The translations under genes and the position numbers were made by a program. A DNA stretch of 64,000 nt from Astrocystis sublimbata (taxonomy: Eukaryota; Ascomycota; Sordariomycetes; Xylariales; Xylariaceae). Position 1 is the first letter of the stretch, and every line of letters starts with the position of its first letter. The notes below the pieces were generated by a model. That model worked only from the letters and a program-made list of their open reading frames with translations, was not told the origin of the DNA and did not search any database. The stretch is from the NCBI GenBank assembly GCA_022453515.1, contig JAJNNY010000025.1, positions 124,001 through 188,000 of the forward strand, given 5' to 3'. This document shows positions 34,501-45,500 of the stretch, in pieces.

Positions 34501-37342
34501 AAGATGGATTATAGATTGTACTGCGATGACCATTCTTTCCAGTTATTCCAAGGTCAAAGGAGTAACACATGGATTCATATTCGACGAGGAGGCTCAGACG
34601 ACAGCTCATATCGCAACGCAACCAATGTAGGAAATCGTCGGCGTCAGCGACAAGAGACCCTTAACAATGGGCGAAACTCTGACTTCATAGTCAGCGTTGC
34701 CTTGGACAAGTTCAGTAGAGGTTTGCAACGCCACATTGGTAGAGTCAACCGGAATGAAATACTCGCTGCTGTCAGTCATCCGAATCTGTTGCTCAATCTC
34801 AGCAGTGTTATCGTCCCATGTAAATGTTAACTTGCTAACATGGGGACAGGAGATCTATGTGATCACAAATCGAGATATCGAGTCAATGCGAACTCTCGAC
34901 CTCTGGCTCAAATACATCGACACAGAGGAAATGATGCCTCTGTTTGACGAGGAACCGAAGGAGTACTCCATTTCGAAACTTGCCAATCTAGATTTGACGG
35001 AACAACCGGAGCGCATTCTTCGTATGGCCAGAGGAGACCTTTCCGTACTGGGCGACTTAGAGTCCTCCGATGAGGTGTCAAGTGTCTTACAGATGTTCTG
35101 GGAAAATGACGCGACAGACTTGTTGTTCCGATCCGTCGCCTACCTCTTAAACGAGATCGGGGAGCCGGAGACCACCGCCCTCGCACCAACTCAGATTCTT
35201 GATGCCATCTTCGCATCCTTAGAGAATAGCCCCCTTATTTCTACATGTTTCGCGCAGATCGCAAATTGGCATGACCTTCCCGGGGAGTTGGGAGATCAAA
35301 TTGAGAACAGGGGCTCGAGCATAATCAGAGGACTCATTCTATCCGCCAATAACGCGCGGGAGCTAGTGCTAAGTCCGCTGAAACAAGTCCTTTGCCAGAT
35401 TCAATCCGTATCAGCGAAAGCTCTCACTGAACTGATAGAGTTGGTGGCTCTGACGGTGCGCTTGCCCGACCTCGCTATCAGCATTCTCCTGGAATGCTTC
35501 GAGCCCGAAAGCGCTCGGCTATTGCGAGGGATTGATGATCTCATTATTGATAGGTTTAAGCGCCACCTGATTGGAATCGCACTAGATCATGTGGGCGAAG
35601 CCGACGAGAATGCAGAAGAACGAGAGGACCTTCTCACCCTGAAACTCGATCCCAAGGCCATCGACGGGGACGCTGTCGTCGAGGCTGCGTTTCGGATAGA
35701 TTCGCCAAAGGGTACCCCAGAGCGGTTGGCTCACGTTCGTTTGAGTGTAGCTAGCGAACCTGCCAATTCTCCTCTTCTGAAGCCATGTGTTATTGATGCT
35801 CTGGTGGTCTCTTCTGAGAAAGGGACCGCAAAATTTCGTTGTCTACACCCTTTACCACCATATTTCGAGCACTGCTCATGGAAAATGACGCATTGCGGCT
35901 CCTTCGTCACGACGCAAACGATGTTCAATGCAGTTAAAGAATTCGCAACCGATCCAAATACGTGTTGCGCAATCTGGATGCAGCTAATGGGTGCTTCGCA
36001 ATCAGAGCGCGTCTCCACCAGTATGGTATATGATACTAAGATTAAACTCAATGAGAGCCAAGCATCCGCGGTTGAAGCAGCCGTCATACACCCGCTCGTG
36101 TGTCTATGGGGTCCTCCGGGAACGGGAAAGACCCAAACCATAGTAGCTGCCATCATTGCGCTCGAGCACAGTTTCCCAGAAAATCGGATTCTAGTCACGG
36201 CTCCTACACATAATGCTGTGGATAACGTGATGAGAAGATACCTTTCTGTCGCGAACCCAGATAAGCAGTCAGTCTTGCGGGTGTCAACTGAGGTTCGAAA
36301 GGTGGCAGAAGATCTCAGGCCATACACCCTCGATGCGATGGCCGGAGTGGAGATCAACACTAATCCAAAGACCCTTAAAGAAGCAAAGAGACGAGTCAAG
36401 AACTGCCGTCTTGCATTTACCACGTGCATTGGTGCAGGGATCGGCCTCCTACGTGACCAGATATTTGAGATGATCATCATCGACGAGGCATCACAGCAAA
36501 CTGAGCCAGCCTCGCTAGTGCCGCTGACCAAAGGCTGCAGACGGGCATTGCTTGTTGGGGACCATGTCCAACTCAGGCCAACAGTCCAGCAGCTTGCGAG
36601 CGCACTTGATCTCGACGTATCGCTGTTCGAGCGGCTGTATACGCAAACAACCAGCTCGGAGCGGATAGATCCTATCTCGAATGTCCCCAAGCTCATGCTC
36701 GATACGCAGTATCGCATGCATCCATCTATCTGCAAATTTAGCTCGGAGCAGTTCTACGACGGCAAGCTCCTAGCGGGCATCCAACGTACGCAGAGACCGC
36801 TCAGTCCCTCCGTATTCCCTTGGCCTCCTGACGCTACTAACCAGGACGACAGATCACGAACTGTGTTCATCGAATGCGCATCTGGAGAGGATGCTTTTGC
36901 TCGGAAGTCTAAATCTAACGAGGGCCAGGCGATACTCTGTCGTCGAGTCTGCACTCTTCTCTCAACAATCAAGAGCGCGGAAGCGGGCGCTAACCCAGCG
37001 GCACCCGAGCAAAGCATAGCGGTGTTGACTCCGTACGCGCGACAGCTCGAGACGCTGAAGAAGAAGCTTGCTGGGATCAAGAACATCGAGGTGTCCAGTA
37101 TTGACGGGTTTCAGGGCCGTGAAGCGGACATCGTGGTGTTTGTGACGACGCGATGCAACGCTTCTTATGAGATTGGCTTCCTGAAAGACCTGCGGCGTAT
37201 GAACGTTGCTTTAACGCGGGCGAAGGCTGGGCTGATCGTTATTGGGCATCGGGACACATTGACTCGGGGGAGGGCAGATGCTGAGAGCGCTGCCATGTGG
37301 AAACGACTGCTGAGCTCGCTTGTTGCTGTAAGCGTCGACTAG
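31593..37342 (+). CDS. RNA-dependent RNA polymerase fused to SF1 (UPF1-like) helicase
   Basis: Seven exons, 31593-31805, 31952-32602, 32669-33254, 33315-33338, 33471-33562, 33691-34770, 34850-37342, keep one frame and give 1712 residues. The RdRP half synthesises double-stranded RNA in RNA silencing; its catalytic loop GGDLDGDK has Asp 478, 480 and 482, and FFVCWDED follows across a splice. The helicase half has Walker A GPPGTGKT (1303-1310), DEAS (1427), GDHVQLRP, QYRMHPSI, DGFQGREADIVVF and NVALTRAK, the full UPF1-like SF1 set. The last intron (GTCAGT...GACAG, perfect GCTAAC branch site) makes the fusion; without it the RdRP would end at 34830. The N-terminus before the polymerase core is only about 70 residues, short for the family, and the first intron (31806-31951) is the least certain. 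Confidence 0.8.
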
Positions 37343-38499
37343 GCTTTTCCATTTCAACGAGGTCGAGGGTTGTCAGCGTGCTTGTCAGCGAGCGGCATCG
37401 CAGATTCTAGTTCCACATCGCTGATATGGCGGATTGAGATTAGTATCTGATTAGGCGGCAAACGCCCATTTCCATGTGTAAGTGATATGCGATATGCGAT
37501 TACGGCAACCAGGCACGTGAGCGGAGATGCTCCGAGTGCTGATCTTGGCGCCAAGTGCTGAATGCCGCATCCAGACCTGCGATCGGATACACCGAGCGCT
37601 TATGTACTTCCAAGAAACGCTGAGATTCTCATAAGGAAGAAGACACCAATATACTAAGTAGGAACGTCTTGGTGTTATTTGACCATGCATGATATGTGCC
37701 CGGTGGATTATCCAGACACATAATATTAATAACTGTTTGTTGAAGCAAAAACGTTCGGCATTGAGAGGAAAGTCGAGAAGTTGGGTTGCATGTTACCGAG
37801 GGATTGAAGGAATATATATCTCTTGGTTGGCTGAAGCTTCTTCACAGAAATGCCTGTCGGTACAGTATTCTCTTGACCTTGACATCAGCGTAGAGTTCCT
37901 TGTTGGTGCATGTGACGTGACATGTGAAGAACACCTGCAGTTGGGAGGAGTGTGGCGCCTGCTCTGGCACCCCACCATGCTGCCTTAGGTACGTAAGTAG
38001 GTACCGTCTCCAGGCTTGTCCAGGCTCCTGGGCAGGGTAGTTGAGGGGCGAGGGGGCTTTGAGGGGTCCTGGCTCTCCCACCAGCTGGGCAGCAGAACGG
38101 CCGGAGATCGGCCCCTCGCTGGCTAGAAAAGTTAGATGGCGTCGCAGTGCAAATGCGCCGGTGCTGATTGGTAATCTTCTTATACATCCAATCAATCAAT
38201 CAGTCAATCAGTCAATCCAGGTACCTATTATCAATCTCTCTATCTCCGGTCACAGAAACCGTCTTGTCTGGTACTGACCTACCAACCTAAGTACCTAACT
38301 CTACCTACCTTCTTTTTGCCCCCATTCAACATCGGACCAGACAATCATTCCTCCCATTCTCTTGTTTTCTGAGCCTCTCAACACACCTGCCCATTCACAC
38401 GAATTAGACCAAATCCTACGCAGCGTGCCCCATAGACCAAGTGAGGCGACAGCCCCAAACGCCATAGACACCGGGAAACACCCACCCTCCCCCGCCAAG
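37343..38499. other. Intergenic region
   Basis: No gene recognised. The last 300 bp include CAATCAAT/CAGTCAAT tandem units (38188-38218) and AGGTACCTA/CTACCT motifs, probably in the promoter and leader of DRE2. Confidence 0.5.
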
Positions 38500-39516
38500 A
38501 TGACCGTGCAGCGCACCCTGCTACTTGCCCCGCCATCCATCGCCTCCCACGAAGCCTCCCTCCGCGATGTCTACACAACCTTCGACCGGTCCTCGTCGGA
38601 CCTGACCATGCTCGACCGCCTCTCCTCCAACCTCGTCTCGCTCCCCATCGCCACATACGACCTCGTTGTCGTCCTCACAGGCCCCGCCGCCGCCTGGCGC
38701 CGCGAAGCCGCCCAGATCCTCACGCGGCGCGTCTACGATGCCGTCGCCGGCTCCATGAAGCCGGGCGCCGTCCTGCGCCCACAAGACGGCCCCCCCCTGC
38801 CCGAGGGGGAGGCCATTCTCGCCGGTCTAGTCCCGAGGCCCAATGGTACTTTCGTGAAAGAAGAGGAGGAGGCCCCCGTGCTATTGCGCCTAGGCGGCAA
38901 GAAGAAGACGAATGGTATCACCTCCGCCAACGGGAACGGACACAGCAGCAGTAATGGCCAGAGCAACGGCGGCAGTGTGCCCATCGCCAAAGACAAGCCG
39001 AATGCGCAGCCTGCGATAAGCCTGTTGCCCGACGACGACCTGGATGGTTTCGAGGACGATGGCGACGATGACCTCATCGATGAGGGGACACTGTTGACGG
39101 AGGAGGATATCAACATGAGGCTGCAACCCCGTATGTCTTACGTCCCAGCCCAATCACCGCAGTAAGACATCGCCCGTGATACTAACCTACCTCACCTCAC
39201 AGCGGCAGAGTGCATTCCCAAGCTCGGCAAGCGACGACGCGCCTGCAAGGACTGCACGTGTGGGCTGGCCGCGAAGCTCGAGGCCGAAGACAAGGCCCGG
39301 CGCGTCAAAGCCGACGCCGATCTGGACGTGCTGAAGCTCGGCGCCGACGACCTCGACGACCTGGCGCTCGACTTCACCGTCAAGGGCAAGGTCGGCTCGT
39401 GCGGCAGCTGCAGCCTCGGCGACGCCTTCCGCTGCGCTGACTGCCCTTACATCGGCCTGCCAGCCTTCAAGCCCGGCGAAGAGGTCACAATTATGAACAA
39501 CATGGTCCAGTTGTAG
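38500..39516 (+). CDS. DRE2: Fe-S cluster assembly protein DRE2 (anamorsin/CIAPIN1)
   Basis: Two exons, 38500-39130 and 39203-39516 (72-bp intron, GTATGT...ACAG), give 314 residues. DRE2 passes electrons from the diflavin reductase Tah18 to the cytosolic iron-sulfur assembly pathway. The N-terminal 130 residues are the methyltransferase-like domain. A linker rich in Gly, Asn and Ser and then Asp follows, with [17 protein letters not shown]. The C-terminal CIAPIN1 domain has both cluster motifs: Cys-x11-Cys-x2-Cys-x-Cys (from [19 protein letters not shown]) for the 2Fe-2S site, and twin CxxC (CGSC, then CADC) for the second site. The conserved ending PAFKPGEEV is present. The ATG at 38500 is the first in frame that fits the family start [13 protein letters not shown]. 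Confidence 0.95.
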
Positions 39517-40447
39517 ATCAGTGACTGGTGATGTATGTCTGAAATAAATTTACCCGGAAGCAATAGGGAAAGCGCAGAGGATCGCTCGTTTTACTTCGGC
39601 CACTTATTTATACTGGTCTTGTCGATACCACGAAGGGGAAAGAGACTTCCAATCTTCCATGTTAAGAAAGGTGGAAGTAATTCACCCATGAGAAGCGGAT
39701 AACAATCCGTAACTGGCAATGTAGTTTAAAGTTTTGATCTGGGTCATGACAACATTGTTTCTTGTCTCTTCCCAGGACCCCACGGTAGCTAGATAGCGAG
39801 CCTTGAAATTGGAAAGACATCAATAAGTTCTGGTTGCGTGCAGAACACTTTTTTGCCTGCGAAAATACTGAATCAGCATCTAATTCCATAACCCATCAGC
39901 GTTCCTTATATTCTTGATTTTCCAACAGGCCCGGAATTACTGCCGTGTTAGTGATGTATGTAGTTTCGATGAGATCAAAAGTTTTTGACTCGTCTCACTC
40001 ATTGCAAGCAAATCACAGAAATTTAGGAGGGTGTTCAGGTGTCTGGAGGAGCTTCGTTGCCGGGAGTTGGAAATCTTCACTCAGAACAATTCAGCGCCAA
40101 CCTTACCCCTCCACAATGAATGCGCACTTGGAGTTGGACTCAAAGGGTTTGTCAATCAACACGCGCGGTATATTTCTTGCTCTGTGAGACTGCACATGAG
40201 AGAGTCATGTAATTCAGATTACCGCTCTCTTCTTCGCCTAAGCCGTAGTGAAACTCCGGAACCCTGTGAACCCTATGAACCCAGTCCTGATCCAGAGCCT
40301 ATCGTCTTTCGCATGGGGTTGCATAAGCACCCTCCATCACACCGAGTAGGTTGGTCCATGATTTCGCCGCGAAATGCAAGTCTCGTTATCGTCGTAGCGT
40401 CCGATAATTTATTTTTGTCGTTTGGGTTTTTGCTAACGATTGCTCGT
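39517..40447. other. Intergenic region between convergent genes
   Basis: Holds the 3' ends of DRE2 (+) and eL42 (-). No other coding feature is recognisable; one 157-codon frame reading into the eL42 end is antisense noise. Confidence 0.5.
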
Positions 40448-41371
40448 TTAGAAGACAAGGGCGGCACCCTTGGTCTTCTTGTCACCACTGCAAAACGACA
40501 TTGATTAGTTTTTCCTGTCCCGATGGCATGCGCAACTAGGCGGTGGGGAGGCATACCCAAGCTCGAAGTGCTTGCATCGCTTCAGGGGCAGCTGCTTCTT
40601 GGCCTTGCAGCCGTTGCACTCAAGACGTAACACAACCTTCTTTGTGGTCTTGGCCTTCTTGTGGAAGACGGGCTTGGTCTGACCACCGTAACCGGACTGC
40701 TTGCGGTCGTAACGTCTCTTACCCCTGATGCAGGAGTCAGCAATTCGTCGTTTGTACGAGATGATAGGTCCGAGTGTATCAGCTGTTCGGGGAACTCGGG
40801 AATCGATAAGATTGTGCATAGGCAGCAGAGCTGAGACGTGCCGCAGTGCTGAACACTTCGGGAAGCCATGGACTGGCCAAAGTTGGGTTGACTGGTGTAC
40901 TTGGCGGATCCGGACATGACGTAGAACAATGGGGATATCGATATGGCGGAGGGGATCTCGGGATTCGCGTGGTGGAAATCGAAGTGAGCGTAACTTACTG
41001 GGCGAAAGGGCTAGCCTAGAGGTGGTTGTGGTCAGTCCTTTGCCATATGCTGTTCGTGGTCTCTTGGAGCTTACCTTGCCGGCCTTGTACTGGGTCACTC
41101 TGTCTGCAAGCACCATAAGTCAACATTGAATCCTAGCCAAGGCGTTTCCCTTCGTTTCGACAATTTCCGATAATGGCGAAGTCGTGGGCGATAGTCGTCG
41201 TAGCGATCGGGGACTTCTGATCGGTAGGCACTTACGAAGAGTGTGCTTGTTCTCGCGAGCGCAGTCTTCGTGGCGTTACATGTCAGCATTTCCATCTCCC
41301 TCTGTTTCCATTCTTGTTTCGACAACATTCGGTTACATACAGGTCTTGCGCGTCTTGGGAATGTTGACCAT
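40448..41371 (-). CDS. RPL42: 60S ribosomal protein eL42 (L44/L36a)
   Basis: Six exons on the minus strand: 41371-41341, 41265-41236, 41103-41075, 41015-40999, 40724-40557 and 40487-40448, giving 104 residues. Exon 4 is only 17 bp and the following intron is 274 bp. The sequence starts [10 protein letters not shown]. It contains the highly conserved [18 protein letters not shown] and [18 protein letters not shown], then CKHFELGGDKKTKG. The Pro in GQTKPVF, the position that controls cycloheximide sensitivity in yeasts (Pro56 there), is present at 54. Exon 2 reads [10 protein letters not shown], two residues shorter than the yeast form and without the second N-terminal zinc cysteine, so that exon may be misread or divergent. 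The many introns near the 5' end are typical of fungal ribosomal protein genes. Confidence 0.92.
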
Positions 41372-42587
41372 TTTGACGACGGGGGGGTGGGCGGACGTCT
41401 ACGTGTGTTGTCGGTGGTGATGTTGGTGATGGGGATGACTTTTGCGTGGGGTCAGGGCTTCTGCTTAGTTTTGCCAGGCACTTTGACTGAGTCGTTGCGC
41501 ATTTGTGGCTGGCCGAGGTGATTTTGCCTAGGAAGCGAGATGTGTGCGCCTTAGGTCACGTGGGAGAGGCTTGACCTGGGCGCACTAGCCACAGTCTGTC
41601 AGAGGCGACCGTGCCTGCCGAGCCTGCCCAGGAGTACTTACAGTAGTACCTACATAAGGTACCCAAGTACCTCGGAGGCTCTTGCTTTTGGGCCCGGGCC
41701 GAACCCGCATCAAGCTGATGGTGCATTTGTCCATCTTCTTCCTCAAAAGATCCTAGGGTGCAAGTTCGGCCTACGACCTAATGTACCTACCTAAATTACC
41801 TACGAGTACCTCTCGGACGATCTCAGAGGCGTAGAAGTGTCTGAATGATCTACTCGTATTCTTTATTCTTATCCCAGTGCGTCAGAATGATCGAGCATTT
41901 GTATGCTTTGGTGTACCAGTGGTATGATACTCGGCTATGTGAGTCTGGTCGAGGACAACGTCAATATTTTCCCGCACCATGTGATACATATGGCATTTCA
42001 TCGCCACGGCATTGCTTTTTTTCACAGCCTTTGCCTATCAGCTGAAGGTCAAGCCTGGTGGCGTACACTAACTCAATCGTTGAGATAATATGGCATATGA
42101 TTTGCAATGGATGGTTTATCTAGTGGCATACGGATGCAACCCCATCGGTCCACCACCTCACGCCAGCGAGCATTTGGCATCACTTACAGCTCCGAAGGGC
42201 TTAGCTCCTGCCGGCAATCGAGAGCACATCATATCAGCACCCTCAAGTATACGCCGTCGAATTCTCCTGGTGTGTAATCTGCGGGCTGAAGACAAAACTC
42301 CACTTGTATAGGGCAAAAAGGCTTGAAACTTACTGTACCGGGAAGCTGCGATTGGCCGTTCTAAAAACGCGAGTCCGTAAAAAGATACCTGAGTAGAGCA
42401 GCGAGTCCCGATCAATTTAAGGAAACGACGAGGTGCGGTGGACTAGCTGTTGTGCAATGAGTGCTCACACATCTCACGTGAGATGAACACTTATATATCA
42501 CCTTGACCCTGTAACTCAGTCTTCTCGAAGGCATTCGCGTAAGTTGTTACGGTAAAGTCATTTCGGGAATGACCCCTAGCGATTGAC
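41372..42587. other. Intergenic region (divergent promoters)
   Basis: Lies between the divergent eL42 and NRPS-like genes. A CACGTG palindrome sits at about 41558 in the eL42 promoter region, and dense TACCTA/AGGTACC motifs run from 41636 to 41815. No gene recognised. Confidence 0.5.
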
Positions 42588-45500
42588 ATGGTTACCTCTA
42601 CAAGCTCGGCCGAGTATGGCCGTAGACTGATTCCGCATATCATCGACGACAAAGCAGCGGCGGACCCGCAACGCGAGATTCTACTCGTGCCACGCTCGAG
42701 CGATCCTCAGGATGGGTGGGCAACTATAACGGCCGGCGAGTACGCAAACGCAATCAACTACTGTGCCAAAGAGATTGTTGATGCGTATGGGGATGCTGCC
42801 AAAGGACAATTTCCGACGATTGCATATATCGGGCCTCAGGACGCACGATATCTCATTCTCACCATCGCTGCGATAAAAGCTGGTTATCAGGTATGTACTA
42901 CGTTGAATGGCTATCTAGAGCTGTCGGCAATACTAATTTTTCGTAAAGGCGCTGTTCATTTCTCCAAGGAACTCCGAAAAAGCTCAGCTCAATCTCTTCG
43001 AAAAGACTGACTGCCGTATACTTTGGTACGATGAAAGCTTCAGTCAGGCTGTAAAATCTTGGCTACTGGAGAGGAAGATGCAAACTATCCAAGTTCAAAA
43101 GCTTCAACGGTGGTTTCCAGAAGAACAGGTCCCTCATATTCCTTATGAGAAGACTTTCGAGCAGGCCGAGATGGAACCCTTCTGCGTCCTGCATACAAGC
43201 GGCAGTACCGGCCTTCCTAAACCAATTGGTAAGATTACCTCGCAACTCGGATTTTTTCGTCATCGTCGCTCTTTAGCTAGCTGTTAGAAAATCTCAATAA
43301 AGCTAGAACGGAAATCAGAGTTCTTCTACAGCTGTATAACAGCTATCTCTTGAATAAACCATTTATAGCTAACTCTGGATTTCTTATCAGTGGCCAGAAC
43401 GGTATGTGACCCAAGCGGAAATACGGATATCATGTATGGCGATGCGCTAATCGGGTCTAGGGCATGATGTCCATCTCTGATGCGAACCAACGGCTTCCGG
43501 AATGGCAAGGTTCAAGGTTCTGGCTGAATGAGGTTGCAGAAAGGGTTCAGAGGGTTTTTCTTCCTGTGAGTCAAGTGTATTTACTCTTCATGGGAGACAG
43601 AATCGGCTGATTATGTGACAGATGCCCCTATTCCACGCTGCCTCACACTATACGTTCTTCTACATCTCTGTCTATAGGAATCTCACTACAGTCTTGACGA
43701 TACACGAGAAGCCACTCTCAGCCGATTTAGCTCTAGCTTGCATCGAGAACGTGGATTTTCAAGCCAGTATGCAACTCTTGGAGTCATTCATTCCCTCTTC
43801 TGGCAAGTCTCGGGGGCATAAATTGCCCTCACAGGAATCTTTACTCCCGAGACACCTACAGCCCACTGTTTCATGGGCAATTATTTTACTGTAAAAAGCA
43901 ATTATTGACTCCAGTGGTTGCAGTACTTCTGCCCCCTTCCGTTCTCGAGGATATCACTCATAGCGAAGAGTCTATATCCAAATTGAAGAAGCTCAAGCTG
44001 ATTGTCTTTGGAGGTGGTATGGTACACTCCCTACGCATGAAGTATGCGGTATGCTAACTGCTATAGGCCATCTTGCTCGCGAAGCCGGGCAAAAACTGGT
44101 GCAGAACAATGGTAATCTCACAATTTGATACCGATTTCCCCCTTTCCTAGCCTTTTCATTGTGGTGCAACAGGTCTTGTAAAGCTTGAACTGGCTGACTC
44201 TTCTTTTCAAAGTCCCTATTTTCAATTCCATAAATTCTACAGAGTAGGTTTGCATTCAAATGATGCTGCGCGCCAAGGCTAATGAAGCTCAGATTTGGGT
44301 CGTTTCCTCTATATTTCCATCAAGACCCAGAAGCATGGTCTTACTTCAAATTTAATTCGGAGCAATTCGGCGCAGATTGGCGCCCAGCCCACGATGGCTG
44401 TTACGAGCTTGTCACGACACGTAAGGAGAACGAGCAACCTGGAATGAAGGGATACTTCTATACTTTCCCGGATCTCAATGAGTTCAACACCAAAGACCTC
44501 TATAAGCCTCATCCAACGCTGCCTGACTTCTGGCTCTACCAAGGCCGTGCTGACAACATAATCGTATTCTCAAATGGCGAGAAACTGAACCCAGTGACCA
44601 TTGAGGAAATCGTTCAAGATCACACCGATGTATCGGGGGCGTTAGTGACAGGCTCCAACAAGTTCCAGGCGGGACTTCTGATCGAACCCTCGAACGAAGT
44701 CGCAGCTGAAGACGAACAAAAGTTCATTGACAACATCTGGCCACTTGTCGAGAAGGCAAACAAAGCGACAGTGGCGCACGGCCAGATCAGCAGAGAACTA
44801 ATTGCTCTGGCAGCACCCGGCAAGCCATTCCTCAGGTCTGGGAAGGGCACTATACAGAGAGCATCCACGATTCACCTGTACGCCGAAGAAATCGACGAAA
44901 TGTATAACCGCGCTGAGACCGGATCCCGACTAGTAATCACAGAAGCCGACATGAGCTCCGAGGACACTCTCGCGGCTTTGATTGCCCGGATTTTCCAGCC
45001 GCTGGGGTTGGCGATAAACATTGACTCGGACGCAGATTTCTTCATTGCGGGTATCGATTCATTACAAATAATGAACGCGTCACGCTCGCTCCGCGCAAGC
45101 CTCGAATTTCCGCCCGCTGTGCTAAACGCGCAGACCTTCTACCGCAACCCAACACCCCGCCGGCTCGCACAGTTCATCTTACACACGATTTCCAACGGCG
45201 GAACTGAAGTAAGTAACGGAGTAGAAGACCAAGACATCAGAGTCGCGAAGCAACTGTATGAGAAACATGCGCGCAACCCTATCCCAGGCAGAGCAGGGCG
45301 TCCAGAACCTCCAAGCCACAGCCAGACGATACTGTTGACGGGATCAACTGGAGCGCTTGGCTCGTACTTGCTAGACCAGCTGGTCCGCAATCCAGCAATT
45401 GAGAAAGTCGTATGTCTTAATCGAGCTACGGACGGTGGCGCCAAACAACAAGAGAAGCAGATGAAGGACCGCGGCTTGGTGCAAGATCTGGAGCACGCCA

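Noticed and set aside
34820..34849. 30-bp GTAAAT...GACAG segment as the intron joining RdRP and helicase
   Set aside because: Too short for a fungal intron and it does not keep the reading frame; the GTCAGT donor at 34771 does.
35731..36735. 334-codon open frame on the - strand within the helicase region
   Set aside because: Exactly antisense to conserved helicase motifs on the + strand; composition is not protein-like.
40505..41116. 203-codon continuous minus-strand frame over the eL42 locus
   Set aside because: It reads through three eL42 introns (after exons 3, 4 and 5). The spliced six-exon model gives the conserved 104-residue protein instead.
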